A program made the translations under genes and the position numbers. A stretch of DNA of 64,000 bases from Clostridium pasteurianum BC1 (GTDB lineage: Bacteria > Bacillota > Clostridia > Clostridiales > Clostridiaceae): positions 2,170,001 to 2,234,000 of the forward strand of contig NC_021182.1 of NCBI RefSeq assembly GCF_000389635.1. Reading direction: 5' to 3'. Under the pieces are notes generated by a model that had not been told where the DNA came from, searched no databases, and saw only the letters and a program-made list of their open reading frames with translations. The first letter of the stretch is position 1, and each line of letters opens with the position of its first letter. Below, one piece after another: positions 17,002 through 26,190 of the stretch.

Positions 17002-18264
17002 ATGGATGGGGAAAATCAAGGAACAAAATCAAAGAAAATACTAAAAGTAGCTGTAATTGCAATTTTAGCTGTAATTGTATGTATTGGAGTTGGGGTTACA
17101 TGTTTTACTGTATTTTATTTATCAAGTACTAATAGTAAATCAAATTTAATCAATATTAATGCTTCAGCACCAGGAAAGGATGAACCTGTAAATATCTTAG
17201 TGGCAGGCGTGGACACCGGGTCTAATGATTCAGGAGATTCTGTGAAAATTAATACTATAAAAGAAGCAAACTCAATAGTACTTCTTCACTATGATCCTAA
17301 AAATGAAAATTTAAAAATTATTTCAATTCCAAGAGATACTATGATAAATCTTAATGAGAAACGTCAGAAAATAAGTGTATCCAATTCTGTGAATGGGCCT
17401 AAATATCTAGTAAGTAATGTTGAGGAATTAATGAATACTAAAGTAAATTATTATGTTCAATTAGATTATAATGCATTTAAAGATGTGATTAACTCCTTAG
17501 GTGGAGTGGATGTTAATGTAAATAACAAAATGGATTATGATGACAACCTTCAGAATTTACATATTAATTTTGATAAGGGAGTCACTCATTTAAATGGACA
17601 AAAGGCTGAAGAATATTTTAGATGGGTTAAAAATAATGACGGTAAATTTATAGTAGGTGGGGATTTAGGCAGAATAAAAAATCAACAGCAGCTTATAGAT
17701 GCAGTTATAAAGAAATTTAGTAGATTCTCTACTGTTTTCAAATATCCTGCTATAATATCATCAGTTTCCAAGGATATAGTAACCAATATGACTCCTAATC
17801 AAATTATAAAATATGCACGCACCTTTAGCCATTTAAAAAATCAGAACATAAGCATAGCTACTGCCAAGGGATTAGAAGTGTCTATTGAAAACAATAAATA
17901 TTTTTTACTGGACACAGCAAACAATAGTGCCAACCTTTCTACAACTAAGGCAGTTAATAAATCTGACAATATAAATAAGTCTGCTTTAAAGATTAATATA
18001 CAAAATGGAACTACAAAAAATGGTTTGGCAAAAAATTATCAAACAAAACTAAGTGAAAAAGGATTTACTAATATAACTACTGGAAATGCACCAAAGAAAC
18101 CAGTGGAAGCTACAAAAATTACTTTTTATGGTATAGATGAAAATAAATTAATACAAATAAACAATGATATGAGTGGCTTAATAAAAACAGATAATTATGA
18201 GCTTATCCCACAAAAGAGTTCACATGATGTAGTAATTGTACTTGGAAATGATTTAGGTAACTGA
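17002..18264 (+). CDS. LytR-CpsA-Psr (LCP) family cell-wall glycopolymer transferase
   Basis: LCP enzymes attach teichoic acid or capsule chains to peptidoglycan outside the membrane. One N-terminal span lies at about residues 13-40. The LCP domain spans about 65-260, with conserved ISIPRDTMI and LGGVDVNV segments and the RWVKNN...GDLGRIKNQQ arginine region. A LytR_C domain (INIQNGTTKNGLA) is at the end. Start ATG 17002 is chosen; GTG 16993 is the alternative because the GGTGGAG ribosome binding site lies very close. Length is 420 residues. In many Firmicutes rsfS follows here; it does not in this window. Confidence 0.92.
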   Translation: MDGENQGTKSKKILKVAVIAILAVIVCIGVGVTCFTVFYLSSTNSKSNLININASAPGKDEPVNILVAGVDTGSNDSGDSVKINTIKEANSIVLLHYDPKNENLKIISIPRDTMINLNEKRQKISVSNSVNGPKYLVSNVEELMNTKVNYYVQLDYNAFKDVINSLGGVDVNVNNKMDYDDNLQNLHINFDKGVTHLNGQKAEEYFRWVKNNDGKFIVGGDLGRIKNQQQLIDAVIKKFSRFSTVFKYPAIISSVSKDIVTNMTPNQIIKYARTFSHLKNQNISIATAKGLEVSIENNKYFLLDTANNSANLSTTKAVNKSDNINKSALKINIQNGTTKNGLAKNYQTKLSEKGFTNITTGNAPKKPVEATKITFYGIDENKLIQINNDMSGLIKTDNYELIPQKSSHDVVIVLGNDLGN

Positions 18265-18339
18265 TAAGAAGGAATATTAAATTATGTTATGAACAGTGAA
18301 TATAATTATGCGTAGCAAATAGAACAAAAGGGGTATAGA

Positions 18340-19230
18340 ATGAATAGTAAACTTACATACTATATAGAAAAAGATGATGCAGATACCAAAATAAGAGAGT
18401 ATTTAAAGAATAAACTCAATTTATCTACAAGATTTATAAAAAAAGCTGCCATAGAAAAGAGGATAACTGTTAATGGCTGTGCTGTAAAAATGAACTATGT
18501 GCTTAGATCTGGCAACAAAGTTGAAATAGATACCTTTAGAGATGAAAACCAAAATATAATTCCTGAGAAAATGGATATCTCCGCAGCATATGAAGATCAG
18601 GATTTGATAGTTGTCAATAAACCAGCAGGAATTGTGGTTCATCCAACTAGAAGCTATCCGGAAGGAACTCTTGCCAATGGCCTTTTATATTATTTTAAAG
18701 AAAAAGGTGAAAAATGTATAGTGAGACTTGTAAGCAGGCTTGACATGGATACCTCAGGGCTTATTTTAGTAGCAAAAAATCAATTTTCACATATGTCACT
18801 GGCAAGAGATATGAAATTAGATACTTTCCAAAAAGGGTACCTAGCTGTAGTTAGAGGAAATTTGCAAGAAAAAGCAGGTACTATTGATCTGCCAATATAT
18901 AGAACTGAGGAAGATATAAGAAGAATAATAGATAGCAGAGGACAAAGAAGTATTACCCATTATGAGGTAATTGAAAGCTTTGAAAAGGGAGATCTTATAA
19001 GGCTGCAATTGGAAACAGGAAGAACTCATCAGATAAGAGTTCACTTAAGTAGTATTGGTCATCCTATTTTAGGAGATACGCTATATGGTGGTGAGGATAA
19101 CACAATTATAGGAAGGCAAGCGTTACATGCTTATAGGCTTAGTTTTCCTCATCCAAGAACTAATGAGATTATAAAAATTGAAATAGATTTACCAAAAGAT
19201 ATAGAGGATTTAATAAAAAGACTTAGATAA
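18340..19230 (+). CDS. RluA/RluD-family 23S rRNA or tRNA pseudouridine synthase
   Basis: The protein isomerises uridine to pseudouridine. The catalytic aspartate lies in SRLDMDTSGLILVAKN (family HRLDxxTSG), and GRTHQIRVHLSSIGHPILGD is the second family signature. The N-terminal 60 residues resemble an S4 RNA-binding domain (RFIKKAAIEKRITVNG), as in RluD/RluB-type paralogues. At 296 residues it is normal. The exact target base cannot be told from sequence. RBS: AAAAGGGGTATAGA. Confidence 0.92.
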   Translation: MNSKLTYYIEKDDADTKIREYLKNKLNLSTRFIKKAAIEKRITVNGCAVKMNYVLRSGNKVEIDTFRDENQNIIPEKMDISAAYEDQDLIVVNKPAGIVVHPTRSYPEGTLANGLLYYFKEKGEKCIVRLVSRLDMDTSGLILVAKNQFSHMSLARDMKLDTFQKGYLAVVRGNLQEKAGTIDLPIYRTEEDIRRIIDSRGQRSITHYEVIESFEKGDLIRLQLETGRTHQIRVHLSSIGHPILGDTLYGGEDNTIIGRQALHAYRLSFPHPRTNEIIKIEIDLPKDIEDLIKRLR

Positions 19231-19249
19231 AAATACTTAAAATTTAAAT

Positions 19250-19277
19250 AAAAAGGCAGCGTTTAGCTGCCTTTTTA
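19250..19277. terminator. Bidirectional terminator between rluD-like gene and dacF
   Basis: AAAAAGGCAGC (19250-19260) and GCTGCCTTTTT (19266-19276) form a perfect 11-bp stem that works in both directions. The minus-strand carboxypeptidase stop overlaps it. Confidence 0.92.
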
Positions 19278-20570
19278 TTTAAGTCCTCTATATTTTAAAT
19301 ATCGTCTTTTTTTCGCTGCAGAAATTCTTTTAAGTCTGTAAGTATTTAATAGAAGCAAGATTATAACTATGCCTATTCCATAGGCTACTCTATTATTTTT
19401 CAGATTATTTTCAGAGGCTTTGGCAATAGAATTAACATTAGGATTATAATCTGCACTGCTTACAAGCGCCAAAGTTCCAATATCTTTACCATTTAATTTC
19501 ATATCTAAATTTGAAACTACATCACCTTTATGAAAATACTTATCCTTTAAAGAGGCTTCATTAAAATTAAATGCAGGTACTGTATTAGAAGTCTTATCAT
19601 TCACATAATAAAAATCTTTTGATGCTAAGAGCGAGATTTTATTTCCGTCGCTTTCATTAAAGGTAGTTACTATATCGCCCTTTGAATACAGTTTTTTTAA
19701 ATCAAAATTTTTAAATCCGTAATCAAAAAGGTTTCGTGCATCCTGAAAAAAAGTTCTGTCATTACTATGTAGAATTGTCACTATAAGCCTGTGATTATCC
19801 CTTGTAGCACTAGCTACATAAGAGTGAAGGGACTGTATTGTATAGCCTGTTTTACCACCTTCAATTCCCTCATAATAGTAAGAAGGAAGATTTTTGTACA
19901 CTAATTTATCTTCATTGATAAGTGTTCTATCAAATTTAGTTTTTACTGGATCAAATTTATTTGTAGGAGCCATAGTATACCTAGGAGTAGTGGCAATTTG
20001 AGAAAATTCCGGATGAGTTGCCAACTGTCTTAGGATAAGTGCTAAATCCTTAGCAGAAACTCTGTGGTCGTTATCGTATAGTCCATTGGGATTTTGAAAA
20101 TTTGCTGTAGTGCAGCCAAGTTCTTTGGCCCTTTCGTTCATAAGTTTAGCAAATTCAGGAATAGAGCCACTTATATGTTCCGCTAGAGCTACGGCTGCAT
20201 CATTAGCAGATGGGAGAAGTAGTGCATATAGTAAATCTTTCACAGTAATTTGTTCTCCATCTTGTATATATATTTTATTACCGTCCAAAGATTTGAAATT
20301 TCTAGTAGTAAAGTCATTACTTACAGTAACTACATCATCCAATTTACAATTTTCTAAAGTTAGCAATGCTGTCATTATCTTTGTAGTGGATGCAGGAGGA
20401 AAAGTTGCATCTATATTTTTTCCATATAATATTTCACCTGTGGTTGCATCCATAAGAACTATACCGTCACCTGACACATTAGGTGGTGCTGGTGTTTCTG
20501 CATTGACTCTGTAAGTTGTACTGGTAGTTAATAATAAAAGCGTAATGGCAATTGTTATTATTTGCTTCAT
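19275..20570 (-). CDS. D-alanyl-D-alanine carboxypeptidase (DacF-type, S11)
   Basis: A low-molecular-weight penicillin-binding protein that trims the terminal D-Ala of peptidoglycan stem peptides. It has a signal peptide (residues 1-24), the S11 motifs STTK (about 60), SAN (about 119) and KTG (about 239), and then a PBP5-type beta domain. A C-terminal hydrophobic segment (VAYGIGIVIILLLLNTY) and basic tail anchor it. Length is 431 residues. It is on the minus strand, divergent from comEA and convergent with the pseudouridine synthase. RBS TAGGAGGTACCC before ATG. Vegetative DacA and sporulation DacF cannot be told apart here. Confidence 0.94.
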   Translation of the reverse strand: MKQIITIAITLLLLTTSTTYRVNAETPAPPNVSGDGIVLMDATTGEILYGKNIDATFPPASTTKIMTALLTLENCKLDDVVTVSNDFTTRNFKSLDGNKIYIQDGEQITVKDLLYALLLPSANDAAVALAEHISGSIPEFAKLMNERAKELGCTTANFQNPNGLYDNDHRVSAKDLALILRQLATHPEFSQIATTPRYTMAPTNKFDPVKTKFDRTLINEDKLVYKNLPSYYYEGIEGGKTGYTIQSLHSYVASATRDNHRLIVTILHSNDRTFFQDARNLFDYGFKNFDLKKLYSKGDIVTTFNESDGNKISLLASKDFYYVNDKTSNTVPAFNFNEASLKDKYFHKGDVVSNLDMKLNGKDIGTLALVSSADYNPNVNSIAKASENNLKNNRVAYGIGIVIILLLLNTYRLKRISAAKKRRYLKYRGLK

Positions 20571-20697
20571 GGGTACCTCCTAAATTAATTATTCTTGTAA
20601 CAGTATAGCAAAAAAAATATGTAATGGCAAAATAATTGAAAAAAGACTATTTCTTTTACATGTTGTTAATAATTCATCTTAAGGGAGGTATAAATTA

Positions 20698-21369
20698 ATG
20701 CAAAAAAAGAAACTGTACGGTTCTGTAATAATACTGGGTATATTTTTAATATTTTTATTTATTGGATATAGATTACAAAATACAAAGACAACTTTAGAGA
20801 ATAAAGATGTATCAATATACAAAGAAAATAAAACAGGGGATACTATTAAAGAAGAAAATAAAAGTGAAAGCAATGACATACAAAGCATAAAAAATAGTGA
20901 CGGAAAAAAAGAAATAAAAGCACAAATTTATGGTGAGATTAAAAAACCAGGAGTGTATTCATTAAAAAATAGTGATAGAATTAAAGACTTAATAGATCTA
21001 GCTGGTGGTTTTACAGAAAAGTCAGATCCCTATAGTATAAATGGAGCAAAGAAAGTGATTGATGGAGATAATATTGAAATAAAATCAAAAGAGGATGGAT
21101 CAAAAGAGAAAAGCTTAAGTAATTCAAAAAATAATTCATCAAATACAGCTGTGAGTTCTAAGGATGAAAATGAAAAATTGGATATAAATTCTGCTTCTGA
21201 GGCGGATATAGTAAATAAAAAAATACCTGGAATAGCAGAGGGTTTAGCTAAAAAAATTATTGAATATAGAGATAAGAATAATGGGAGAATAAATTCTAAG
21301 CAGGATTTGGAAAAAGCCATAGGACCTAAAAGATCAGAGAAACTTATGGAATATATAGAAATAAATTAA
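20698..21369 (+). CDS. comEA: ComEA-family DNA-binding competence protein
   Basis: ComEA is a membrane-anchored DNA receptor for transformation. A single N-terminal span lies at residues 7-23, followed by a charged linker and a SLBB domain (YGEIKKPGVYSLKNSDRIKDLI, about 78-135). A Ser/Asn/Lys-rich linker and a tandem helix-hairpin-helix domain (LDINSASEADI, KIPGIAEGLAKKI, about 160-223) follow. It starts after GGGAGGTATAAATTA and ends at a strong terminator. comEC is 1.3 kb downstream, separated by a minus-strand gene and a gene stub, an unusual split of the normal comEA-comEC neighbourhood. Confidence 0.93.
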   Translation: MQKKKLYGSVIILGIFLIFLFIGYRLQNTKTTLENKDVSIYKENKTGDTIKEENKSESNDIQSIKNSDGKKEIKAQIYGEIKKPGVYSLKNSDRIKDLIDLAGGFTEKSDPYSINGAKKVIDGDNIEIKSKEDGSKEKSLSNSKNNSSNTAVSSKDENEKLDINSASEADIVNKKIPGIAEGLAKKIIEYRDKNNGRINSKQDLEKAIGPKRSEKLMEYIEIN

Positions 21370-21372
21370 TAA

Positions 21373-21418
21373 AAAACGAACAAATACAAATTTATTTTGC
21401 GCTTGTTCGTTTTATATT
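21373..21418 (+). terminator. Terminator of comEA
   Basis: AAAACGAACAA (21373-21383) pairs with TTGTTCGTTTT (21403-21413). It may also stop transcription from the opposing minus-strand gene. Confidence 0.88.
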
Positions 21419-21481
21419 TAAAAGCAGGAAAGTGTTGCAGTGGACGTTCATCAGAACATAAAGTCTGCTTTAGTAAAAGCA

Positions 21482-22009
21482 TTAATAAAAATATTCATCG
21501 TATAATCTATTGGTGCATCCGTAATCAATTAATACAGGTTTTTTGTCTAATATTCCCCAAGATGAAATTGTTTTTATATCTGGATAGAGCAGATCATAAT
21601 GCTTTGCAATTTTCTTTAGAGTTTGAAAAAATTCGCTATCTGGTTTAATATTAGTAAATTCAAAAATATTTCCGCGGCTTAATCCAAGCATTTCTGTAAA
21701 AGGTAAAGCTTTTCTCATAACTATCATGCTTTCTTTATACCATACTATAGGACAAAAATATTTTTTATACTTTTCATCAATGTCAGTATAGATGTAATTT
21801 TCAGTTCTAGATTGATATTTTCCAGTTCTATTTTTAGATATTTTAATTACAAAATTTTCGTCAAATTCATAAACCATTCTGCTTGCACCTTGACCTAGAA
21901 ATTTATAATTATTGTCTTTTAAGTTATGGCGCAAGCGATGACGATCAGCTGAATATAGATTTTCAAATAGATCTACTGGAATGTTTGGGCTAATAATCGA
22001 AGTATCCAT
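21482..22009 (-). CDS. Small protein with protein-kinase-like fold, function unknown
   Basis: I do not recognise a named family. The 175-residue protein reads like a minimal kinase-fold protein: a Gly-rich loop and beta-lysine in LGQGASRMVYEFDENFVIKISK (about 38-60), a hinge-like region IVMRKALPFTEML, and near the end PVLIDYGCTN, resembling a DFG-type metal-binding loop. A clear catalytic-loop HxD is missing; YPDIKTISSW stands where it could be. It may be a pseudokinase or a small-molecule kinase relative. It starts after GGGAGGGATTTT and is flanked by comEA and a transporter stub, so it could be a recent arrival. Confidence 0.6.
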   Translation of the reverse strand: MDTSIISPNIPVDLFENLYSADRHRLRHNLKDNNYKFLGQGASRMVYEFDENFVIKISKNRTGKYQSRTENYIYTDIDEKYKKYFCPIVWYKESMIVMRKALPFTEMLGLSRGNIFEFTNIKPDSEFFQTLKKIAKHYDLLYPDIKTISSWGILDKKPVLIDYGCTNRLYDEYFY

Positions 22010-22243
22010 AAAATCCCTCCCATTGATACTACAGTAGAATAATAAAATATTCTCATTATCAATATATAAAATATTTTATGGAAGTGACTATGATTTTAAA
22101 ATTTAAAATAAAAATTTTCAATCTATAAAGGCCATTGTTATTAAATGCAATTTTAAATGCAACTAAATATTTAACAAAATATGATACTTTAGTATAATGA
22201 AGATATATTATAAGTAAGATTCATTGATGGGGGTAAATATCTT
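22010..22243 (+). promoter_or_regulatory. Intergenic region with promoter for the comEC operon
   Basis: This AT-rich gap has a plus-strand TTAACA (22171-22176), a 16-base spacer and TATAAT (22193-22198). It would transcribe the ATPase stub and the following small gene, comEC and possibly holA. The left part holds the minus-strand leader of the kinase-like gene; I see no other element. Confidence 0.6.
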
Positions 22244-22357
22244 ATGACTGATTGGTACAATCTATCATGGAATGATGTGGTTAATTTATTTCAAAGTAAC
22301 TCAAATAGAGGATTAGATGAAGATAAAGTTTTAAAGAGAAAAATGGAGATAATTTAA
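22244..22357 (+). pseudogene. N-terminal stub of a cation-transporting P-type ATPase
   Basis: The 37-codon frame MTDWYNLSWNDVVNLFQSNS... matches the cation-ATPase N-terminal domain, which normally continues KYGDNxL. Here one base appears lost after ...VLKRK: the next frame reads YGDNLSTL. The frame ends at TAA 22355, and no other ATPase sequence follows before the next gene at 22428. The ribosome binding site (TGGGGGTAAATATCTT) and promoter remain intact. This is therefore a frameshifted, deleted relic, not a small functional gene, although a 37-residue peptide could still be made. Confidence 0.75.
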
Positions 22358-22427
22358 GTACTTTATAATAATATTTTGTTTAAACCTCAAAGTTATTGGA
22401 TAAAATAATAACACGGAGGTGTATACT

Positions 22428-22718
22428 ATGATGGAAGATATTTTTGAAACTGTTAAAGAAGGAAGCAATGTTGTATATTTAGATATGCCTAAAAAAGACT
22501 TTCTATTTAAATATAATAATTTTAACAGGGATTCAGCACAAAATTTGGTAGATAATTATTTTAAGGAAAAGGGTAGAGATGGTATACCAAAGGTTGAAGA
22601 AATAAGCCTTGACGATAGTAGAGGAATAATGAAAATTACTGTTGCTGTTAATTATGAGAGGGATTTTAAACTTGAAGAGTATAAGATACCTGATTCATTG
22701 AATGAGGCAAGAAAATAA
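22428..22718 (+). CDS. Conserved hypothetical protein upstream of comEC
   Basis: A 96-residue soluble, charged protein of unknown function with no signal peptide or membrane span. The start ATG 22428 lies eight bases after GGAGG (22415-22419). Its stop TAA overlaps the comEC ATG by one base (TAATG), so translation is coupled. This suggests a role linked to ComEC or simple operon membership. I do not recognise a family and give no function. Confidence 0.75.
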   Translation: MMEDIFETVKEGSNVVYLDMPKKDFLFKYNNFNRDSAQNLVDNYFKEKGRDGIPKVEEISLDDSRGIMKITVAVNYERDFKLEEYKIPDSLNEARK

Positions 22719-24496
22719 TGGATAAGCCTCTTATATATTTTTGCATTTCCATGGTAATAGGATGTCTTTGTGCTTTCATTCTGAAAAACAACCTAGTTTT
22801 AGATGTGGCTATTGCTGCATCTTTTTTTATATGTATATTTTTAACCTGCGAAAAAAAATATACTTTGATTATGGTAGGCTTTTTTATACTAGGTTTTTTA
22901 AGCTTTAATTTTTACTTTGATATTAATTTAGACAATAAATCTAGTTACACAGTTAGAATAATTACAAAAAATAAGTTTTATGCTGTAGGAAGTTATGAGG
23001 GAAGAAACATAAATATAAGTGGGAATATTTTCGATGTAAATGAAGGAGAAAAAATAAGGGCAACTGGAGAATTTAAAAAAGATATAGATTACTCAAAAGG
23101 AAATCTTGGAACTCTTAAAGTAAAATACATTGAAAATAGCCAGGAGGATATAATTTCCCATTTGTATTCCTTTAGAAAGAACATATACAGAAAATTTTAT
23201 TGGAGACTTGGAGAAAATAATACGGCCAAAATAATGTCTGTAGCTTTTGGCGATACCTCATACCTGTCTATGGAGGATAAATATGATTTTAAAAAATTGG
23301 GTATAGTACATGTTATAAGTGTATCGGGACTACATATGGTTATAATTTTTAAATCACTAGAAAGTTTTCTTAATTTAGAAATATCTATTATTGTAGCTGC
23401 TATATATGCAATATTTACGGGAGCTCAAGCGGCTACCCTAAGATCACTTATAATGATAATTATATTAAAATTATCAAAAAAATTTAGCAAAAATTATGAT
23501 GCCTTTTCAGCATTAAGTATGGCTGCTATGGTTTTACTTATGGCTAAACCCTATTATGTTATAGATATAGGATTTGCCCTTTCTTTTTTGTCTACTCTTG
23601 GAATAAGTTTATTTTATAAAAAATTATCGAAGATATTGTATAGATTACCCGATAAAATAAATGAAAGTGTAAGTTTAACTTTAAGTGCTCAATCTCTCTC
23701 CATGCCCTATGTGTTATTTACTATTAAAAATTTTGCTCTTGGATTTTTACTTGGAGATTTATTTTTAATTCCAATGTACTCAGTTATTGTAGTCTTGTCT
23801 AATATAGCTTTGGTAACATGCTTTATACAACCTATTTTTAATATACTGTGCATGCTTATTAATATTGTAATGGCAGCAATTAGCGGAGGTACATCCTTAT
23901 TAGTAAAAATTTCACCGCCTATGGTGTATATGTCAACTATAAATATAATATTCATTTTGTCCTTGTATCCATGCTACATATTTATAAAAAAGGGATATGA
24001 AAAATTTAAATTTGCTCCAATAATATTAGGTTTAGCCATAATAATTTATCAATATAATTTTTTCCCTAAAATAGATCAGGTTAGTTTAAAGAGTGGAAGT
24101 GGCTTTATAGTGAGATATAAGGGAAACAATATTTTAATATCCAATTATAAAATTGATAATGATGAAGAAAAGAGTGAACTTCAAGGGCGCTTTAATGTAA
24201 ATAGTTTTATGACTAACTTTGAAGCTGATTACAAAATTATAATAAATAAAAAGTATCTTATTTATATTCCTAAAGCACAGGGTATAAATAATGTCATACA
24301 AGTTACAAGCTTGGACAATAATAGCTCTGTTATTGATTTAAGGGGAGATAGGCTAAGATATAAGACTGTAAATTGGATTGAAAATTATGCTATAATGAAA
24401 ATTGATATAAATAAGGAAAATAAAAAAATTGATTTACCTAAAAGTAATATTGATTTTGAAATATTTATGGATAAAGTTATAGTATATGAGTATTAG
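22718..24496 (+). CDS. comEC: ComEC/Rec2-family DNA uptake channel, without C-terminal nuclease domain
   Basis: ComEC forms the membrane channel for incoming single-stranded DNA. Two N-terminal spans precede an OB-like DUF4131 region (about 80-140). The competence domain has the signature VSGLHMVIIF at about 200 and many membrane spans to about 440. The last 150 residues are not a metallo-beta-lactamase domain: the HxHxDH motif seen in full-length ComEC (about 750 residues) is absent, and length is only 592. The channel part looks intact, with DNA degradation left to another protein or lost. Confidence 0.9.
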   Translation: MDKPLIYFCISMVIGCLCAFILKNNLVLDVAIAASFFICIFLTCEKKYTLIMVGFFILGFLSFNFYFDINLDNKSSYTVRIITKNKFYAVGSYEGRNINISGNIFDVNEGEKIRATGEFKKDIDYSKGNLGTLKVKYIENSQEDIISHLYSFRKNIYRKFYWRLGENNTAKIMSVAFGDTSYLSMEDKYDFKKLGIVHVISVSGLHMVIIFKSLESFLNLEISIIVAAIYAIFTGAQAATLRSLIMIIILKLSKKFSKNYDAFSALSMAAMVLLMAKPYYVIDIGFALSFLSTLGISLFYKKLSKILYRLPDKINESVSLTLSAQSLSMPYVLFTIKNFALGFLLGDLFLIPMYSVIVVLSNIALVTCFIQPIFNILCMLINIVMAAISGGTSLLVKISPPMVYMSTINIIFILSLYPCYIFIKKGYEKFKFAPIILGLAIIIYQYNFFPKIDQVSLKSGSGFIVRYKGNNILISNYKIDNDEEKSELQGRFNVNSFMTNFEADYKIIINKKYLIYIPKAQGINNVIQVTSLDNNSSVIDLRGDRLRYKTVNWIENYAIMKIDINKENKKIDLPKSNIDFEIFMDKVIVYEY

Positions 24497-24622
24497 GGGC
24501 GCTTAATGATATTCAAAGGCTGTTAGATTAATATGCTTTATATTATTTTATTTGTAGTATATAAAATATATTTTGCGGTTTTCATTTGATATTTATTTTA
24601 TATTTAAAAATAGGGGGACAAA

Positions 24623-25651
24623 ATGATAAATTTCTTAGAGTTAGAAGAAAGAATAAAAAAGAAAGTAGATAATTTTTATATCTTTTGTGGTTACAATGAG
24701 CAATTAATAAAGGAAAACATCAGAAAAATTACTGAAATCACAGTAAATCCTAATTTTTTGGATTTAAATTATTTTGAGTTTGATGGAGCTTCAGTAAGCT
24801 ATGATGAAATAGTTAATGCTTGTGAGACACTCCCGTTTATGAGTGATAAAAAGGTGATAGTTATATATAGAGCTGATTTTCTTGGTGATAGGGCTAAAAA
24901 TATAAATAAAAATGGTGAAAACATACTGAAAAAAATTCAGGATTATGGTGGAAATTTACCAGAACAATGTATATTAATTATATACTATATTTTTGAAAAT
25001 GATAGAGAAAAGGTAAGCAACAAAGTAAAAAAAATGGATAAAAGTGCCTGCGTAGTGGAGTTCACCAAATTAAGAGGAATGATGCTTCAGAAAAAGGTTA
25101 AGGAAATATTCAATCAGAAGGGAAAAAATATTGACAGGGCTAATTTAAGTTTTTTTTGCAGTGAAGTTGAAAATAATATGGATATAATTAAGAATGAAGT
25201 GGATAAACTCTGTTCCTATACTGGTGATAGAGATATCGAAAAGCAAGATATACTAGATCTTCTTCCAGAAAGAAGTGATGATGATATTTTTAATCTTGTG
25301 GATTTTTTATCTCAAAAAAAGCCGGAAAGAGCTATAGAAGTTCTGTCGGAACTCATATATAGGGGAGAGAAGGCAACAAATATATTATCAATGATAGAAA
25401 GACAATTTAGAATTATGATAAATTTAAAAATTGGTATGAACAATAAAAAGGGCAAGGAAGAATTGGCAAGAGAATATAGACTTCATCCTTTTGTATGCGA
25501 AAAAATTATGACACAGTGTAAAAAATATACTTTAGAACAAATAATAAAAGCAGAGGAAATATGTGCCCAAACCGAAAAAGAACTAAAAAGTCAAGGCAGT
25601 GATGAACGAGTTAAGCTGGAGCTTCTTATAATAAGGAGTGCCATGGTTTAA
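24623..25651 (+). CDS. holA: DNA polymerase III delta subunit
   Basis: HolA is the clamp-loader subunit that opens the beta sliding clamp. The 342-residue protein shows the family N-terminus (FYIFCGYNEQLIKENI), the clamp-contacting ETLPFMSDKKVIVIYRADF segment, and the C-terminal collar region (IERQFRIMINLKIG, LHPFVCEKIM). The normal P-loop is absent, as expected for delta. It starts at ATG 24623 after AGGGGGAC. It lies between comEC and the convergent rpsT, as in Bacillus (comEC-holA-rpsT). Confidence 0.94.
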   Translation: MINFLELEERIKKKVDNFYIFCGYNEQLIKENIRKITEITVNPNFLDLNYFEFDGASVSYDEIVNACETLPFMSDKKVIVIYRADFLGDRAKNINKNGENILKKIQDYGGNLPEQCILIIYYIFENDREKVSNKVKKMDKSACVVEFTKLRGMMLQKKVKEIFNQKGKNIDRANLSFFCSEVENNMDIIKNEVDKLCSYTGDRDIEKQDILDLLPERSDDDIFNLVDFLSQKKPERAIEVLSELIYRGEKATNILSMIERQFRIMINLKIGMNNKKGKEELAREYRLHPFVCEKIMTQCKKYTLEQIIKAEEICAQTEKELKSQGSDERVKLELLIIRSAMV

Positions 25652-25737
25652 AATTAAATTACTAATAGTTTATTTGAAGTTTTTGGTGGGAATTATTTTT
25701 AGATAAATTCAATGTATATTTACAAAAAATAAATAGG

Positions 25738-25763
25738 CCGGTGTGTTATTTACACCGGTTTAT
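25738..25763. terminator. Bidirectional terminator between holA and rpsT
   Basis: CCGGTGT (25738-25744) pairs with ACACCGG (25752-25758), with A/T tracts on both sides that serve both genes. Confidence 0.88.
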
Positions 25764-25766
25764 TTA

Positions 25767-26033
25767 CTATGCGTTTAAAGCATTTAATTTTACTGCTAAT
25801 CTTGACTTAGATCTAGCTGCTTTATTTTTATGAATAACTCCCTTTGAAGCGGCCATGTCTAAAGATTTAACCACATTTACGTAGTTAGCTTTAGCTTCCT
25901 CAGCATTATTTGCTGTAACTGCTACTTCAAATTTCTTTATAACAGTTTTTAAAGCAGATTTTAACATCTTATTTTTAAGAGTTTTAGTTTGAGTAACTTT
26001 TATTCTCTTTTTTGCAGATTTTATGTTAGCCAT
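25767..26033 (-). CDS. rpsT: 30S ribosomal protein S20
   Basis: An 88-residue basic 16S rRNA-binding protein, [22 protein letters not shown] at the start and the [23 protein letters not shown] block at the end, which is diagnostic. It is on the minus strand with AAGGGGGTGAAAATTA before ATG and its own promoter about 75 bases upstream. It faces holA and is divergent from gpr. Confidence 0.99.
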   Translation of the reverse strand: MANIKSAKKRIKVTQTKTLKNKMLKSALKTVIKKFEVAVTANNAEEAKANYVNVVKSLDMAASKGVIHKNKAARSKSRLAVKLNALNA

Positions 26034-26112
26034 TAATTTTCACCCCCTTATATTTTTATAACACTCGCCTTTGGGGAATATTATGCGGGTTTTCTCATAT
26101 TTAACAAAAACC

Positions 26113-26141
26113 ATTATAACATTAAAAATTACATTCTTCAA
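26113..26141 (-). promoter_or_regulatory. Promoter of rpsT
   Basis: On the minus strand TTGAAG (26136-26141), a 17-base spacer and TATAAT (26113-26118) are near consensus. The roughly 70-base leader (CCCGCATAATATTCCCC...GGCGAG) might be an autoregulatory leader, but I recognise no known motif. Confidence 0.8.
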
Positions 26142-26190
26142 GCATTAATACAGCATCAAAGATTAAATTTATTTATATCTTTAATAAAAT

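Noticed and set aside
20110-20514. 134-residue plus-strand frame antisense to the carboxypeptidase
   Set aside because: It has no ribosome binding site and is the shadow of a well-supported minus-strand gene.
21397-21648. 83-residue plus-strand frame after comEA
   Set aside because: It starts within the comEA terminator, has no good ribosome binding site and overlaps the minus-strand kinase-like gene that has stronger signals.
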